From an uncultured Limosilactobacillus sp. (GTDB lineage: Bacteria > Bacillota > Bacilli > Lactobacillales > Lactobacillaceae), in the NCBI GenBank assembly GCA_944327195.1, contig CALVGV010000012.1, positions 1 through 56,399 on the forward strand: a DNA stretch of 56,399 nucleotides. The letters are read 5' to 3'. The position numbers and the translations under genes were made by a program. Position 1 is the stretch's first letter, and the number at the start of each line of letters is the position of its first letter. Below are positions 1 to 7,976 of this stretch, piece after piece. The notes beneath the pieces are model-generated. The model searched no databases. It was not told the DNA's origin and worked only from the letters and a program-made list of their open reading frames with translations.

Positions 1-109
1 TTGCCTCGATCATAAAGATCAAGGACCCTACACATTTGATTCGTCGAAACTTTATTCAGTTTTCAAAGGTCTACCGTTGCGCCGGAGCCTTAAGCCCGGC
101 GGCTTAACT
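1..109 (-). other. rRNA operon 5' leader with boxA-like antitermination site
   Basis: The minus strand carries CTTTGAAAACTGA (around 57-69), the boxA-type leader motif found ahead of 16S and 23S rRNA in Bacillota. Together with the three tandem promoters just upstream this marks the start of an rRNA operon running off the left edge. The rRNA genes are not in the window, so this is inference from leader motifs. Confidence 0.65.
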
Positions 110-138
110 AGTCTACCATCGATCGATTTCGATGTCAA
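110..138 (-). promoter_or_regulatory. rRNA operon promoter, proximal of three
   Basis: Minus-strand TTGACA (133-138) and TAGACT (110-115) with a 17-base spacer. A perfect 7-bp hairpin (TTAAGCC, loop, GGCTTAA; 90-107) lies at the expected transcription start. Confidence 0.75.
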
Positions 139-188
139 GAACTTTTTTCAAGTTCTTGATGACCAGCAAGCTCATCAGCAACTATTTC

Positions 189-217
189 ATGTTACCAAAG
201 CGCTCAATCACTGTCAA
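189..217 (-). promoter_or_regulatory. rRNA operon promoter, middle of three
   Basis: Minus-strand TTGACA (212-217) and TAACAT (189-194) with a 17-base spacer. The -35 is embedded in a short motif, AAGTGCTTGACA, that resembles the sequence before the third promoter (AAGTTCTTGACA), which suggests the promoters arose by duplication. Confidence 0.75.
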
Positions 218-282
218 GCACTTTTTTTAAGTGGCTTGACTTGATCGCCAGCAGTTAGTTAACTGCCGTGACAACGATATCT

Positions 283-311
283 AATATACCGGGTCTACCG
301 CGGGGTGTCAA
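283..311 (-). promoter_or_regulatory. rRNA operon promoter, distal of three
   Basis: On the minus strand TTGACA (306-311) and TATATT (283-288) are separated by exactly 17 bases. It is the strongest and most distal of three tandem promoters that point out of the left edge of the window towards a boxA-bearing rRNA-type leader. Seen directly; the rRNA genes themselves lie outside the window. Confidence 0.8.
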
Positions 312-427
312 TCGGAATCTTAAAATTAATCCAACTTTTCTGTTGATCCTAACAAGCGGTCAACAGCACCCTTCGATTGTCCGTGATTAACGGATAAACC
401 AACCTATCGCACGCCGTGATCATCCGG

Positions 428-673
428 CTAGAATGTGTTGGCGAAGTCGTAGAGGCAGCCGTAGATTTCGATTGCCGCCAGGTCGAGGTTGTCAAACACC
501 GTTGTTTCTTCCTGGCGGGCGCGGTGAACGGCAAACTCGCCGGTCAGCGGCTCGTAGGTCACCTCGCAGACCGTGACCCCGTAGGCGGTGAACTCCCGCT
601 GCTGAAGCGCGGTGCCCGGGGTCTTGGTCATCGCGATCAGGCGCCGGACGATTGCTTCCAGTTGACTGGTCAT
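428..673 (-). CDS. ykuJ: YkuJ family protein
   Basis: An 81-residue cytosolic protein of unknown function, the usual length of the YkuJ (DUF1797) family of Bacillota. The C-terminal half carries the family-like pattern FDNLDLAAIEIYGCLYDF. The start at 673 is chosen because a GGAGGG Shine-Dalgarno lies just upstream; a longer reading to 751 would run through the terminator region of the previous gene and adds only low-complexity residues. It lies alone between the terminator of the flippase-like gene and the rRNA promoters. Recognition is by motif and length only. Confidence 0.8.
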   Translation of the reverse strand: MTSQLEAIVRRLIAMTKTPGTALQQREFTAYGVTVCEVTYEPLTGEFAVHRARQEETTVFDNLDLAAIEIYGCLYDFANTF

Positions 674-751
674 CTTCTTCCCTCCCTCGCTCCCCATTCT
701 ACCCGCTCCGCGTGGGCGGCGGCAAGTCATCCCCACCCCGCGCGAGCACAC

Positions 752-781
752 AAAAAGGCGGCCGGGTTATCCCGCACCGCC
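752..781 (-). terminator. Rho-independent terminator of the laf operon
   Basis: On the minus strand GGCGGTGCGGG, loop ATAA, CCCGGCCGCC is followed by TTTTTG. It starts directly after the stop of the flippase-like gene. Confidence 0.8.
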
Positions 782-1801
782 TTAGTTTTCAATTTTATCC
801 GGCTTGATCATCAGGGCAAACATCCCGGCGAACATACCGAAGTAGTAAGTCAAGAGCCGCCACAAAAACATCGCCAGTACCAGCTTGCTTTGCGAGTGGA
901 CGAAGCTCATGAAGAGGACCGAGAAGGAGTACTCGGCGCCCCCGGTCCCCCCGGGAATCGGGAAGAGGGAGATGATCATGAAGATCAGCACGTGGAGGCT
1001 CATCACCATCACCAGGTTCACCCCGCGGGCGCCAAGCGCCAGCAGGATGAAGTAGGGAATGATGTAGTAGGCCAGCAGCTGGACCAGGGTCACCAGGGCC
1101 ACCTTGGCCAGCTTGCCGTACTCGCGCTTCATCTTGACACTCTCCTGGTAGAAGGTGTCGATCTTTTCGTTCAGGGTTGCCCACCAGCGCTCGTAGCGTT
1201 GCGGCCCCTTCTTGCCGAACCAGCGCACCGGCTGGAGGACAATCCGCGTGGCCCGCTTGGTAAAGGAGTACCAGTACATCACCATCAGGAGGCCGACGAT
1301 CACGCTCAGGTGGATGACGAAGCCGAAGATGACGAAGAGCGACAGCGCCTGGAGTTTGGTGGCGATGTAGTGGAAGCCAATGATGATGCTGACGATGAAG
1401 TTCAAAACGATCATCGACTGGAAGACGACGAACTTCATCAAAAGCACCGAGCTGGCCATCCCCCCTTCGACCCCGGACTGGAGCATCGCCACCAGCTGGG
1501 CCGGCTGACCGCCAGTCGAAAAGGGGGTCAGGCCGTTGAAGAGTTGCTCAATCAAGGGCAGGCGAAAGGCGTTCTTCCAGGTGAAGTCCGGGTGACGGTC
1601 CGCCATGAAGGCCTTGACCACCACCCCCTCCATCGCCAGGTAGATGATGATGCAGACCACCGCCAGGGCGAACCAGCCCCACTTCAGGTTGGCCAGGTCC
1701 CAGGCGAGCTGGTGGAGGTTGGTGTTGCGCAGGGAGAAGGCAAAGATCCCCCCGCCGATCAGGAGCATCAAGGCTAAGACAAACCAGTTTTTCCGTGTCA
1801 T
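782..1801 (-). CDS. Flippase-like integral membrane protein (UPF0104 / MprF N-terminal type)
   Basis: A 339-residue polytopic membrane protein with about eight hydrophobic segments. It has the family hallmark PIPGGTGGAE near residue 290 and LTPFSTGGQP near residue 100, both typical of the lysylphosphatidylglycerol synthase transmembrane / YbhN flippase-like family (UPF0104). The start at 1801 follows an AGGAGGG that overlaps the end of lafB; a longer reading to 1828 would lie inside lafB. As the last gene of an operon with two diacylglycerol glycosyltransferases, it probably moves or helps process the glycolipid product. That role is inference from context; no enzymatic domain for lysine transfer is present. 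Confidence 0.8.
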   Translation of the reverse strand: MTRKNWFVLALMLLIGGGIFAFSLRNTNLHQLAWDLANLKWGWFALAVVCIIIYLAMEGVVVKAFMADRHPDFTWKNAFRLPLIEQLFNGLTPFSTGGQPAQLVAMLQSGVEGGMASSVLLMKFVVFQSMIVLNFIVSIIIGFHYIATKLQALSLFVIFGFVIHLSVIVGLLMVMYWYSFTKRATRIVLQPVRWFGKKGPQRYERWWATLNEKIDTFYQESVKMKREYGKLAKVALVTLVQLLAYYIIPYFILLALGARGVNLVMVMSLHVLIFMIISLFPIPGGTGGAEYSFSVLFMSFVHSQSKLVLAMFLWRLLTYYFGMFAGMFALMIKPDKIEN

Positions 1802-1805
1802 CTGC

Positions 1806-2828
1806 TCAGCCCTCCTTTGCCTGTTCAAGGTAGAACTGGTGCCACTCGGCCGCCAGGTGGTCCTTGGAATAACGGGCCGCCGCCGTCTGCGCCGCTTGCT
1901 TCAATTCCGCCAACTTGGCCGGGTCGCCCAGCAGGTCCTTCAACTTGGCCTGCATCTCCGCCCGGTCGGCGGCCGGCAGGTAGTAGCCCTTGATGATGGC
2001 GTGGTAGAGGTCGAGGTCGCGCAGCATCACCGGGGTGCCGCAGCTGAAGGCCTCCAGGACCGACATCGGAAAGAGCTCATTGTAGGACGGCAGCAAGAAG
2101 AGGTCGGCCAGGTTGTTGTAATCGGCCACCTCTTCCCGGGAAACGATCCCAGGAAAGCGGAGGTTGGCCGGCGGGTTCTCAACCACCCGCTTGAGCTCGC
2201 GGTAGCCGTCGGTCATCGGACCAAAGGAAAAACCACCCGCCCAGATGAAGAGCAGGTCCGGGTTTTGCTTGGCGAGGGCGATGAAGTCCCCCACCCCCTT
2301 GCGCTCCTGGACCTGGCCGCTGCCGAAGACGACGAACTTGTCCTGCGGCACCCGGTACTTGTCGCGCAGGGCGGCCCTTTCGGCGGCGCTGACCGGGTGG
2401 AAGTGGGCCGGGTCGACGAAGTTTGGGATGTAGGTCACCCGCTCTTCGGGGATCCCGTAGGCCGCCAGCTTGGGAATGAAAGTTGGGTTGACGACCACCA
2501 GGTGATCCATCCGCTTGTAGAAGGCGATCACGTAGCGGTAGAAGAGCCCCCGCCAGGGCTGGGGAATCTTCAGGCTGCCCTCGAGGGTCTCGGGCAAGAA
2601 GTGGACGTAGCCGATCTTGCGGCCGCGGCGGCGGGAGAAGGTCGACAAATAATAGGTCGGGTTGATCGTGTGGTAGTGGCTGATGTCGGACTTGCGCCGG
2701 GAGTTGATCGCGATGTCGAACTCGCCGGCAAAGCGCTCCTTCAAGAGGGCCACCAGCTCCTTGTAGGCACTGCCAACCCCCTGGCCCTGGACCGAATCGG
2801 CCTGGGAAAACATGGTGATTTTAAGCAT
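1806..2828 (-). CDS. lafB: Glycosyltransferase LafB-like (hexosyl-alpha-glucosyl-diacylglycerol synthase)
   Basis: A 340-residue GT-B fold glycosyltransferase of family GT4. It has the acceptor-domain start MLKITMFSQADSVQGQGVGSAY, a donor-domain segment FGSGQVQERKGV and the E-x7-E region SYNELFPMSVLEAFSCGTPV near residues 253-272. It follows lafA with a one-base TAATG overlap and is followed by a membrane flippase-like gene. In Listeria, Enterococcus and lactobacilli the second gene of such a pair adds the second hexose to glucosyl-diacylglycerol, making the dihexosyl-diacylglycerol that anchors lipoteichoic acid. The sugar added cannot be read from sequence. Confidence 0.82.
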   Translation of the reverse strand: MLKITMFSQADSVQGQGVGSAYKELVALLKERFAGEFDIAINSRRKSDISHYHTINPTYYLSTFSRRRGRKIGYVHFLPETLEGSLKIPQPWRGLFYRYVIAFYKRMDHLVVVNPTFIPKLAAYGIPEERVTYIPNFVDPAHFHPVSAAERAALRDKYRVPQDKFVVFGSGQVQERKGVGDFIALAKQNPDLLFIWAGGFSFGPMTDGYRELKRVVENPPANLRFPGIVSREEVADYNNLADLFLLPSYNELFPMSVLEAFSCGTPVMLRDLDLYHAIIKGYYLPAADRAEMQAKLKDLLGDPAKLAELKQAAQTAAARYSKDHLAAEWHQFYLEQAKEG

Positions 2829-4051
2829 TACTTACCACCCCGCATGAAGGGAAACCGGCGCGCGTTCTTCTGCGCGGCCAGCACGGCGGCCTCGTCGGCC
2901 CGCCGCGCCTGGCATTCCTGGTAAAAAGCCAGCACCCGGTCGGCAAAGACGGCCGCCGAGATCTCGTGGAGTTTTTGCTGGCGCTTGGCCTGGTCCTCGG
3001 CGGCCAGCCGGTTCTTAAGGTAGTAAACGATCCCGTTGACCAGGCCGAGCCGTTGTTGGAAGACGGTCCCGATCGCCGGGTCGTCAATCAACTCGGCCGT
3101 GTAGTCGCTCTTCATTACCACCAGCGGCAGGTCGGAGGCCAAGGCCTCGTCGTAGGTCAGCCCCTGCGATTCGGAATCGGAGGCCGAAACGAAGACGTCG
3201 GCCAGCTGGTAGTAGTGGTAGACCTGGTCGTTATCGACCTGGCCTACGAAGGTGACGTGGTCGGTGAGGTTCATCGCCCGTACCTGGCGTTCGAGGCTGG
3301 CCCGGGCCGGACCGTCGCCGACGATCAGCAGCTGGGCGTCGGGCACGGCCACCAAGACGTCGGGCAGGGCCTCAATCAGGGCCTGGATGTTCTTTTCAAA
3401 GGCCAAGCGACTGAGCGACAGGAGGACCGGGGTCTCAGGCGCGTAGCCGAGGCGGGCGCGGCGGGCGGCCACCTCAGCGGCGGAGTCCTTGACCAGGTAG
3501 CGGTCGAGGTTGACCCCGGTCGGGATGATCTTGATCGGGGCAGTCACCCCGTAGCCCAGCAGGGTGTCGAGCACCCGCTCGCTGGGAGCGATCACCCCGT
3601 CGATGCTCTTCATGTAGAGCTGGGCCAGCTTGGCGACGTCCTTGGGCTTGAGGATCCGGCCGTTGGCAATGTAGTGGAGGTAGTCCTGGTACATCGTGTG
3701 GTAGGTGTGGAGGCAGGGAATCCCCAGTTCCTTGGCCACCATCTTCCCCATCATCCCCAGGGAGAACTCGGTCTGGTTGTGGACGATGTCGAGCTGGAGC
3801 TGCTTGGCTAATCGGAGCACCTTCACCCAGCCGGTGACGGCGATCCGCCGGTCGGTGAAGGAAACGAAGGGCACGCTCTTGAAGCGGTAGATCCCCTTTT
3901 CCGGCTCCGAGTGGGGCGCCGCCGGGTCGGTGGTGGTGAAGATGTAGACCTGGTGACCGTTTTTGATCAGTTCGTCGCGGAGGGTCTTGATTGAAGTTGC
4001 CACCCCGCTGACCTGCGGAAAATACGTATCTGTAAATAATCCGATCTTCAA
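2828..4051 (-). CDS. lafA: 1,2-diacylglycerol 3-alpha-glucosyltransferase
   Basis: A 407-residue GT4 glycosyltransferase that transfers glucose to diacylglycerol at the inner membrane face, the first step of glycolipid and LTA anchor synthesis. Visible are the N-terminal acceptor motif FTDTYFPQVSGVATSI, HTYHTMYQDYLHY near residue 117, IIPTGVN near residue 177, LSLSRLAFEKN in the donor domain, and the E-x7-E type segment SDSESQGLTYDEAL near residue 297. The start is TTG, seven bases after AAAGGAG; no ATG fits the spacing. It heads a tightly coupled three-gene operon with lafB and a flippase-like protein. BgsB/alMGS names are used for the same family elsewhere. Confidence 0.87.
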   Translation of the reverse strand: MKIGLFTDTYFPQVSGVATSIKTLRDELIKNGHQVYIFTTTDPAAPHSEPEKGIYRFKSVPFVSFTDRRIAVTGWVKVLRLAKQLQLDIVHNQTEFSLGMMGKMVAKELGIPCLHTYHTMYQDYLHYIANGRILKPKDVAKLAQLYMKSIDGVIAPSERVLDTLLGYGVTAPIKIIPTGVNLDRYLVKDSAAEVAARRARLGYAPETPVLLSLSRLAFEKNIQALIEALPDVLVAVPDAQLLIVGDGPARASLERQVRAMNLTDHVTFVGQVDNDQVYHYYQLADVFVSASDSESQGLTYDEALASDLPLVVMKSDYTAELIDDPAIGTVFQQRLGLVNGIVYYLKNRLAAEDQAKRQQKLHEISAAVFADRVLAFYQECQARRADEAAVLAAQKNARRFPFMRGGK

Positions 4052-4334
4052 GTTGCTACTCCTTTACTACTCCGTTTCCGGGCAAGGCGGCGCCCGCCCC
4101 ATCATTGGTGGGCCGCGTTGGCGCGGTCCACCCCGATTAATACTAGTTTTCTCATTTTAAACTTTTCCCAAGACCTTGGCAAACAAGGCGCGCACTGCCC
4201 CGGAAGGGTGGCTGGCGCCGGCGGGCGGCGGGAATGTTGGCGCTCTGGCGGGGGTTGGGCCGCTTTTTGGCCGAATTGTTGCCGATTTGCCCCGGCAAGG
4301 ACGCCAGGGCCGGTCGGGCGCCGGGGAATCGTTC
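4052..4334. other. Intergenic region upstream of lafA
   Basis: No convincing gene is present. A strong hairpin (GGTGG/CCACC arms around a GC-rich core, 4107-4132) lies in what would be the lafA leader, about 55 bases before the TTG start. It is not followed by a T-run on the minus strand, so it is not a simple terminator. Short open frames through here have compositions unlike neighbouring proteins. A lafA promoter could not be fixed with confidence. Confidence 0.5.
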
Positions 4335-4382
4335 GCAAAAAGCCGCCGGGCGTCCTCTTCAATGAGAAAACGACCGGCGGCC
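4335..4382 (-). terminator. Rho-independent terminator of ptsHI
   Basis: On the minus strand GCCGCCGG and CCGGCGGC arms enclose a 24-base loop region and are followed by TTTTTG. It lies about 20 bases after the ptsI stop codon. Confidence 0.75.
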
Positions 4383-4399
4383 AAAATTTAACCATTCTT

Positions 4400-6103
4400 T
4401 TAAGACTTTTTGACCATCACCGTTTGGTTGACCAGGTCGGCCACCTCGTCGGCGCTCTCCAGCTGGAGGGCCTGCTTGACCAGCGGCTGGAGCTGGCGGA
4501 CCGAGAGCTGGCGGATCCGCTGGCGCAGGGGCAGGATGGCGGCCGGCGGGACCGAGAACTCGTCGAGCCCCATCGCCACCAGCAGGGGTTGGGCCACCGG
4601 CTGGTCGGCCATCGCCCCGCAGAGGCTGACCCACTTCCCCTCGGCGTGGGCGGCGGTGATCACCCGCCGGATCGCCCGCAGCATCGCCGGGTTTAGGGCC
4701 GAGTAGTCCGGGTCCGGGCCGGCCTGCTGGCGGTCGGCGGCGAAGAGGTACTGGCCGAGGTCGTTGGAGCCGATGCTGAAGAAGTCGGCGTAGCGGGCAA
4801 ACTGGTCGGCCAGGAAGACGGCAGCCGGGGTCTCGACCATCATTCCGACCTCGATCTGGTCGGCCACCGCCTGGCCGGTCTTTTCCAGCCGACGCTTCTC
4901 CTGGTCGAGGATCACCAGCGCCTTTTGAAACTCGGCCACGGTGGTGACGAAGGGAAACATGATCGCCAGTTGGCCGTAGACCGAGGCCTTGAGCAAGGCC
5001 CGCAGCTGGGTCCGCAAAGGAGCCGGGTCGGCCAGCAGGCGACGAATCCCCCGCCCGCCGCCGGTGGCCAGGCCGCTGGCCAGGTCGGGCAGCTTGTCGG
5101 CACCGAGGTCCTGGACGCGGATCACCACCCGGGAGTTGGGCTGGGCCAGCAGGGCCTGCTTGTAAGCGGCCTCCTGCTCGGCCTCGGTGACCGGGTGGCT
5201 GGCGTCGACGAAGAGGTACTCGCTGCGGTAGAGGCCGATCCCCTCGGCCCCGCTCTGGGCCAACTGGGTCAGCTCGCGGGGGAGGGTAACGTTGGCCGCC
5301 ACGTGGAAGTGGTTGCCGTCGGCGGTCACCGTGGCCTGGGTGCGCAGGTCCCCCAGCTCCTGGCGCTGGCGGGCCTCCTGGGCGAGCAGTTGCTGGTAGT
5401 GATCGATTTGCTGCGGGGTCGGCTGGAGGATCACCTTGCCGTGGTGGCCGTCGATGATCGCCACCATGTCCTCGCGGGCCAGGGTGGTCGCCTGCTTGGT
5501 GCCGACGACCGCCGGGATCCCCAGCTCGGCCGTCAACAGGGCCGAGTGGGCGGTCACCCCACCGCGGTCGGTCACCAGCCCGGCCACCAGGCGCGGGTCG
5601 AGGCCGGCCACCAGGCTGGGGGTGGCCTCCTCGACGATCACGATCGCCCGGTGGTCCAGCTTGGCCGCGCCGGTGGGGCTGAGGTTTTCCTTGAACTGGC
5701 GGGCAACGTCGTGGAGGGCGATCGCCTGGGCGCGGGCCTGGCGGGCCGGGGCCGGCAGGTTGGCCAGCCGCTGGGCGAGCTCCGCCTCAATCGCCTTGGC
5801 GGCCGATACCTTGTCGCGGACCACCCGGCGGCTGATCTCGGCCTGCAGTGCCCAGTCGTTGACCAGGCGGAGCTGGTCCTTGAGTGCCCCGTGAGCGGCC
5901 GGGCCGAAGTTGGTGGCCGCCTGCTGAGCGATCTGGGCCAGCTTTTGGGCCGTTATACGAAAAGAATCATGAAGCCTAGCGACCTCATGATTCACGTCAT
6001 TCGTACTTTGTCGCCTTTCGCCGGGCGAATTTTCCCCCAACAGGTGAACGGGGGCGATGGCAATGCCGCCGCTCGCCGCGATCCCGCTGAGTAATTGTGT
6101 CAT
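4400..6103 (-). CDS. ptsI: Phosphoenolpyruvate-protein phosphotransferase (PTS Enzyme I), divergent
   Basis: A 567-residue Enzyme I, close to the usual ~570, which passes phosphate from PEP to HPr. The start at 6103 lies one base after the ptsH stop; longer readings overlap ptsH. The phospho-histidine loop reads GGVTAHSALL where the family has GGRTSHSAIM. The PEP-binding block reads EGIGLYRSEYLF (usual RTEF). The DIGGDK region is VQDLGADK and the usual GYRAIR reads GRGIRR. The IGTNDLIQY motif is IGSNDLGQY, and the catalytic cysteine region is CGAMAD rather than CGEMAG. The histidine, the arginine of the IR-DLG block and the cysteine are retained. So it may work, but it is more divergent than is normal for Enzyme I. 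Confidence 0.88.
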   Translation of the reverse strand: MTQLLSGIAASGGIAIAPVHLLGENSPGERRQSTNDVNHEVARLHDSFRITAQKLAQIAQQAATNFGPAAHGALKDQLRLVNDWALQAEISRRVVRDKVSAAKAIEAELAQRLANLPAPARQARAQAIALHDVARQFKENLSPTGAAKLDHRAIVIVEEATPSLVAGLDPRLVAGLVTDRGGVTAHSALLTAELGIPAVVGTKQATTLAREDMVAIIDGHHGKVILQPTPQQIDHYQQLLAQEARQRQELGDLRTQATVTADGNHFHVAANVTLPRELTQLAQSGAEGIGLYRSEYLFVDASHPVTEAEQEAAYKQALLAQPNSRVVIRVQDLGADKLPDLASGLATGGGRGIRRLLADPAPLRTQLRALLKASVYGQLAIMFPFVTTVAEFQKALVILDQEKRRLEKTGQAVADQIEVGMMVETPAAVFLADQFARYADFFSIGSNDLGQYLFAADRQQAGPDPDYSALNPAMLRAIRRVITAAHAEGKWVSLCGAMADQPVAQPLLVAMGLDEFSVPPAAILPLRQRIRQLSVRQLQPLVKQALQLESADEVADLVNQTVMVKKS

Positions 6104-6104
6104 C

Positions 6105-6371
6105 TTAGCCGGCCAAGCCTTCCTTTTGCATCGTTTCGGCGATGGCAGCGATGGCGTCCTTTTCGTCGTCCCCGTCAGCAGAGATCGTGACGTCAGCGTT
6201 TTGGCCAACCCCGAGGGACATTACCCCCATGATGGACTTGAGGTTAACACTCTTGCCGTTGTAGGTCAGCGTAATGTCGGATGAGAACTTCGAAGCAGTT
6301 TGAACCAAAATGGTTGCCGGCCGTGCGTGGATCCCAGTTTCAGCAGTAATGTTAAAATCGCGTTTTTCCAT
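6105..6371 (-). CDS. ptsH: Phosphocarrier protein HPr
   Basis: An 88-residue HPr. His15 lies in TGIHARPA and Ser46 in [10 protein letters not shown], the sites phosphorylated by Enzyme I and by HPr kinase respectively, so both sugar transport and CcpA corepressor functions look intact. The start at 6371 follows AAGGAGAAT; the frame extends further upstream, but those codons lie in the promoter region. It is followed after one base by ptsI. A TTGTAT-17-TACAAT promoter lies upstream. Unlike its Enzyme I partner, this sequence is wholly conventional. Confidence 0.95.
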   Translation of the reverse strand: MEKRDFNITAETGIHARPATILVQTASKFSSDITLTYNGKSVNLKSIMGVMSLGVGQNADVTISADGDDEKDAIAAIAETMQKEGLAG

Positions 6372-6442
6372 TGTAATCATTCTCCTTAGCAGAATAAGAT
6401 TGGGCGGATTGGCGTTGTCGCCAACAGTCACCTTTGGGATTA

Positions 6443-6471
6443 ATTGTAGCAATTGTAAGCGTTAAATACAA
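6443..6471 (-). promoter_or_regulatory. ptsHI promoter
   Basis: Minus-strand TTGTAT (466-471 of the 6 kb block) and TACAAT (6443-6448) with a 17-base spacer, about 70 bases before the ptsH start. Confidence 0.6.
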
Positions 6472-6474
6472 GGC

Positions 6475-6515
6475 AAAACCCCGGGATTCGGGCGAGAACG
6501 GCCGGATCGCGGGGC
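6475..6515 (-). terminator. Terminator of the ABC exporter operon
   Basis: On the minus strand CCCCGCGAT and ATCCCGGGG arms enclose a GC-rich loop and are followed by TTTTG. It lies directly after the stop of the second permease gene. Confidence 0.65.
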
Positions 6516-6524
6516 GCCGGGTGG

Positions 6525-7289
6525 TTAAAAGTGCTTCTTGGCAAAGGCCCAGTTGCCGAGGAACAAGAAGAGCAGCAGGTAGGCCAGGGTGCCGCCGAGC
6601 AGCTGACCGTTGGTGAGGTGGGTGGTCAAGTGGTAGGTGGCATAGTTGTAGTACTGGTTGGTGAGGTTGAGCATGTTGAAGGGGTTCCAGCGAACCACCG
6701 TCGTCAGGCCGGCGTTTAGGAGGTTGGCCGAAAAGCCGCTCCCCATGAAGACCAGGATCGCGTTGACGGCGATCACCACCGAATTGGAGTTGATCAAACA
6801 CGACATCAGGCAAAGGAGGCTCAAGATTAATCCCGAGGTGACCAGGTCGACCCCGGTGGTGGCCAGCATGTTGACCACCAGCGGCTGGCCGTACTGGTAG
6901 ACCTGCAGCCAGGCCACCCGGGCGTTGACGATTGGCACCAGGTTCAAGAGGACGGTGAAGACCAGGGCGGCGAGGTGGAGAAGGCAGTTGTAGCTAAGGA
7001 GCACCAAAAACTTGGCCCAGAAGACCACCGCCCGGCCGGGGGCGTGGTAGAGGGTGGCGAGGATGGTGCGGTTCTGAAACTCGGTCGAGTAACTGGTCGA
7101 GCCGACGATCACCAAGAGGAGCATGATGATCGCGCTCGAGTCGTAGCAGGTCATCACCAACAACCGGCTGTAGGAGCGCCCCATCGCGATCCCCAGGGCG
7201 ATCATTAATACAAAGAGGACCGGGAGCATCAGCCAGGGCAGGCGCTGGTGGTAAAACTTGTAGCCTTCCCGCGATAGTTGTTCTTTCAT
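6525..7289 (-). CDS. ABC-2 type exporter permease, second subunit
   Basis: A 254-residue membrane protein with six predicted hydrophobic segments, of the ABC-2 permease type found in BcrB/LanE/LanG-like exporters. The N-terminus EGYKFYHQRLPWLMLPVLFVLMI parallels that of the preceding permease (HEFYKLLRQPTTRWAPLVLL), and both have a TEFQNRTILATLYHAPGRA- or ELRHHTLALLLAKSPRR-like loop before segment 3, so the two subunits are paralogues. The ATG at 7289 is preferred because AGGGGGTGG lies 6-7 bases upstream; a GTG at 7298 is an alternative. Substrate is unknown; bacitracin/lantibiotic self-protection is typical of the family. Confidence 0.75.
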   Translation of the reverse strand: MKEQLSREGYKFYHQRLPWLMLPVLFVLMIALGIAMGRSYSRLLVMTCYDSSAIIMLLLVIVGSTSYSTEFQNRTILATLYHAPGRAVVFWAKFLVLLSYNCLLHLAALVFTVLLNLVPIVNARVAWLQVYQYGQPLVVNMLATTGVDLVTSGLILSLLCLMSCLINSNSVVIAVNAILVFMGSGFSANLLNAGLTTVVRWNPFNMLNLTNQYYNYATYHLTTHLTNGQLLGGTLAYLLLFLFLGNWAFAKKHF

Positions 7290-7301
7290 TCTTGCCACCC
7301 C

Positions 7302-7976
7302 CTATTGTTGCCAGCGGGCAAAGAGCCAGCCCCCCAGCAAAAGGAAGAGGGCCCCGTAGGCCAGGGTGCCGGCCAGCAGCTGGAAATTGGTGAGGCCGCT
7401 GATTACCTGAAGCTGGTCGTTGCCCAACTGGCTGATGACGTTGATCATGTTCAGCAGGTTCCAGACCAAGAGCGGCCGCAACCCCGGCAGGGCCGCTTGC
7501 AAGAGGTTCGAGAGCGGGGCGCCGAAGAAGGCGATCGTCAGGCCGGTGATGATGACGGTGGCCGCATTCTTCAGCCAGACCGCCAGCAGGAGGACCAGGC
7601 TGAGGGCAAAGAAGAGGTAGGCCAGCGCCCCGCCCCCGTTTAGGAGGAGGGCCTGCCAAAGGGCGTGCTGGTGAAAGGCCCGCCCCCAGCCGCCGGGGGC
7701 CAGCAGGGCGCCGAGCAGGAAGGCGAGCAGGAGGCCGAGGGCCACCAGGGCCGCCCCCAGCAGGTAGCCGGCGATTGCCTTGGCCAGGAAGATTGCCGAC
7801 CGCCGCGGGCTCTTGGCCAGGAGGAGGGCCAGGGTGTGGTGGCGCAGCTCGCCGGTGATCAGGTTGGCCACCGGCAGGGCCGTGTAGAGTTGCAGGGCGA
7901 GCAGGACCAGCGGCGCCCAGCGGGTGGTCGGCTGGCGAAGGAGCTTGTAAAACTCGTGGTCAAGACTGGTTTTCAT
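7302..7976 (-). CDS. ABC-2 type exporter permease, first subunit
   Basis: A 224-residue membrane protein, about six transmembrane segments, in the same operon as the ATPase (17-base overlap) and a paralogous permease. The ATG at 7976 follows GGGGTGA; a GTG three codons upstream is possible. The motif GELRHHTLALLLAKSPRR between hydrophobic segments is the cytosolic coupling region typical of BcrB-like permeases. Two unequal permeases plus one ATPase match the LanF-E-G layout of lantibiotic immunity pumps, but no bacteriocin gene is seen nearby, so the function is open. Confidence 0.75.
   Translation of the reverse strand: MKTSLDHEFYKLLRQPTTRWAPLVLLALQLYTALPVANLITGELRHHTLALLLAKSPRRSAIFLAKAIAGYLLGAALVALGLLLAFLLGALLAPGGWGRAFHQHALWQALLLNGGGALAYLFFALSLVLLLAVWLKNAATVIITGLTIAFFGAPLSNLLQAALPGLRPLLVWNLLNMINVISQLGNDQLQVISGLTNFQLLAGTLAYGALFLLLGGWLFARWQQ

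Noticed and set aside
416-1777. A 453-codon plus-strand frame opposite the flippase-like gene
   Set aside because: His/Gln/Asp/Gly-rich translation without motifs, overlapping well-supported membrane protein and terminator on the other strand; GC-rich antisense frame.
4102-4395. A 97-codon minus-strand frame between ptsI and lafA
   Set aside because: It runs through the ptsHI terminator, is Pro/Arg/Gln-rich and has no ribosome site.
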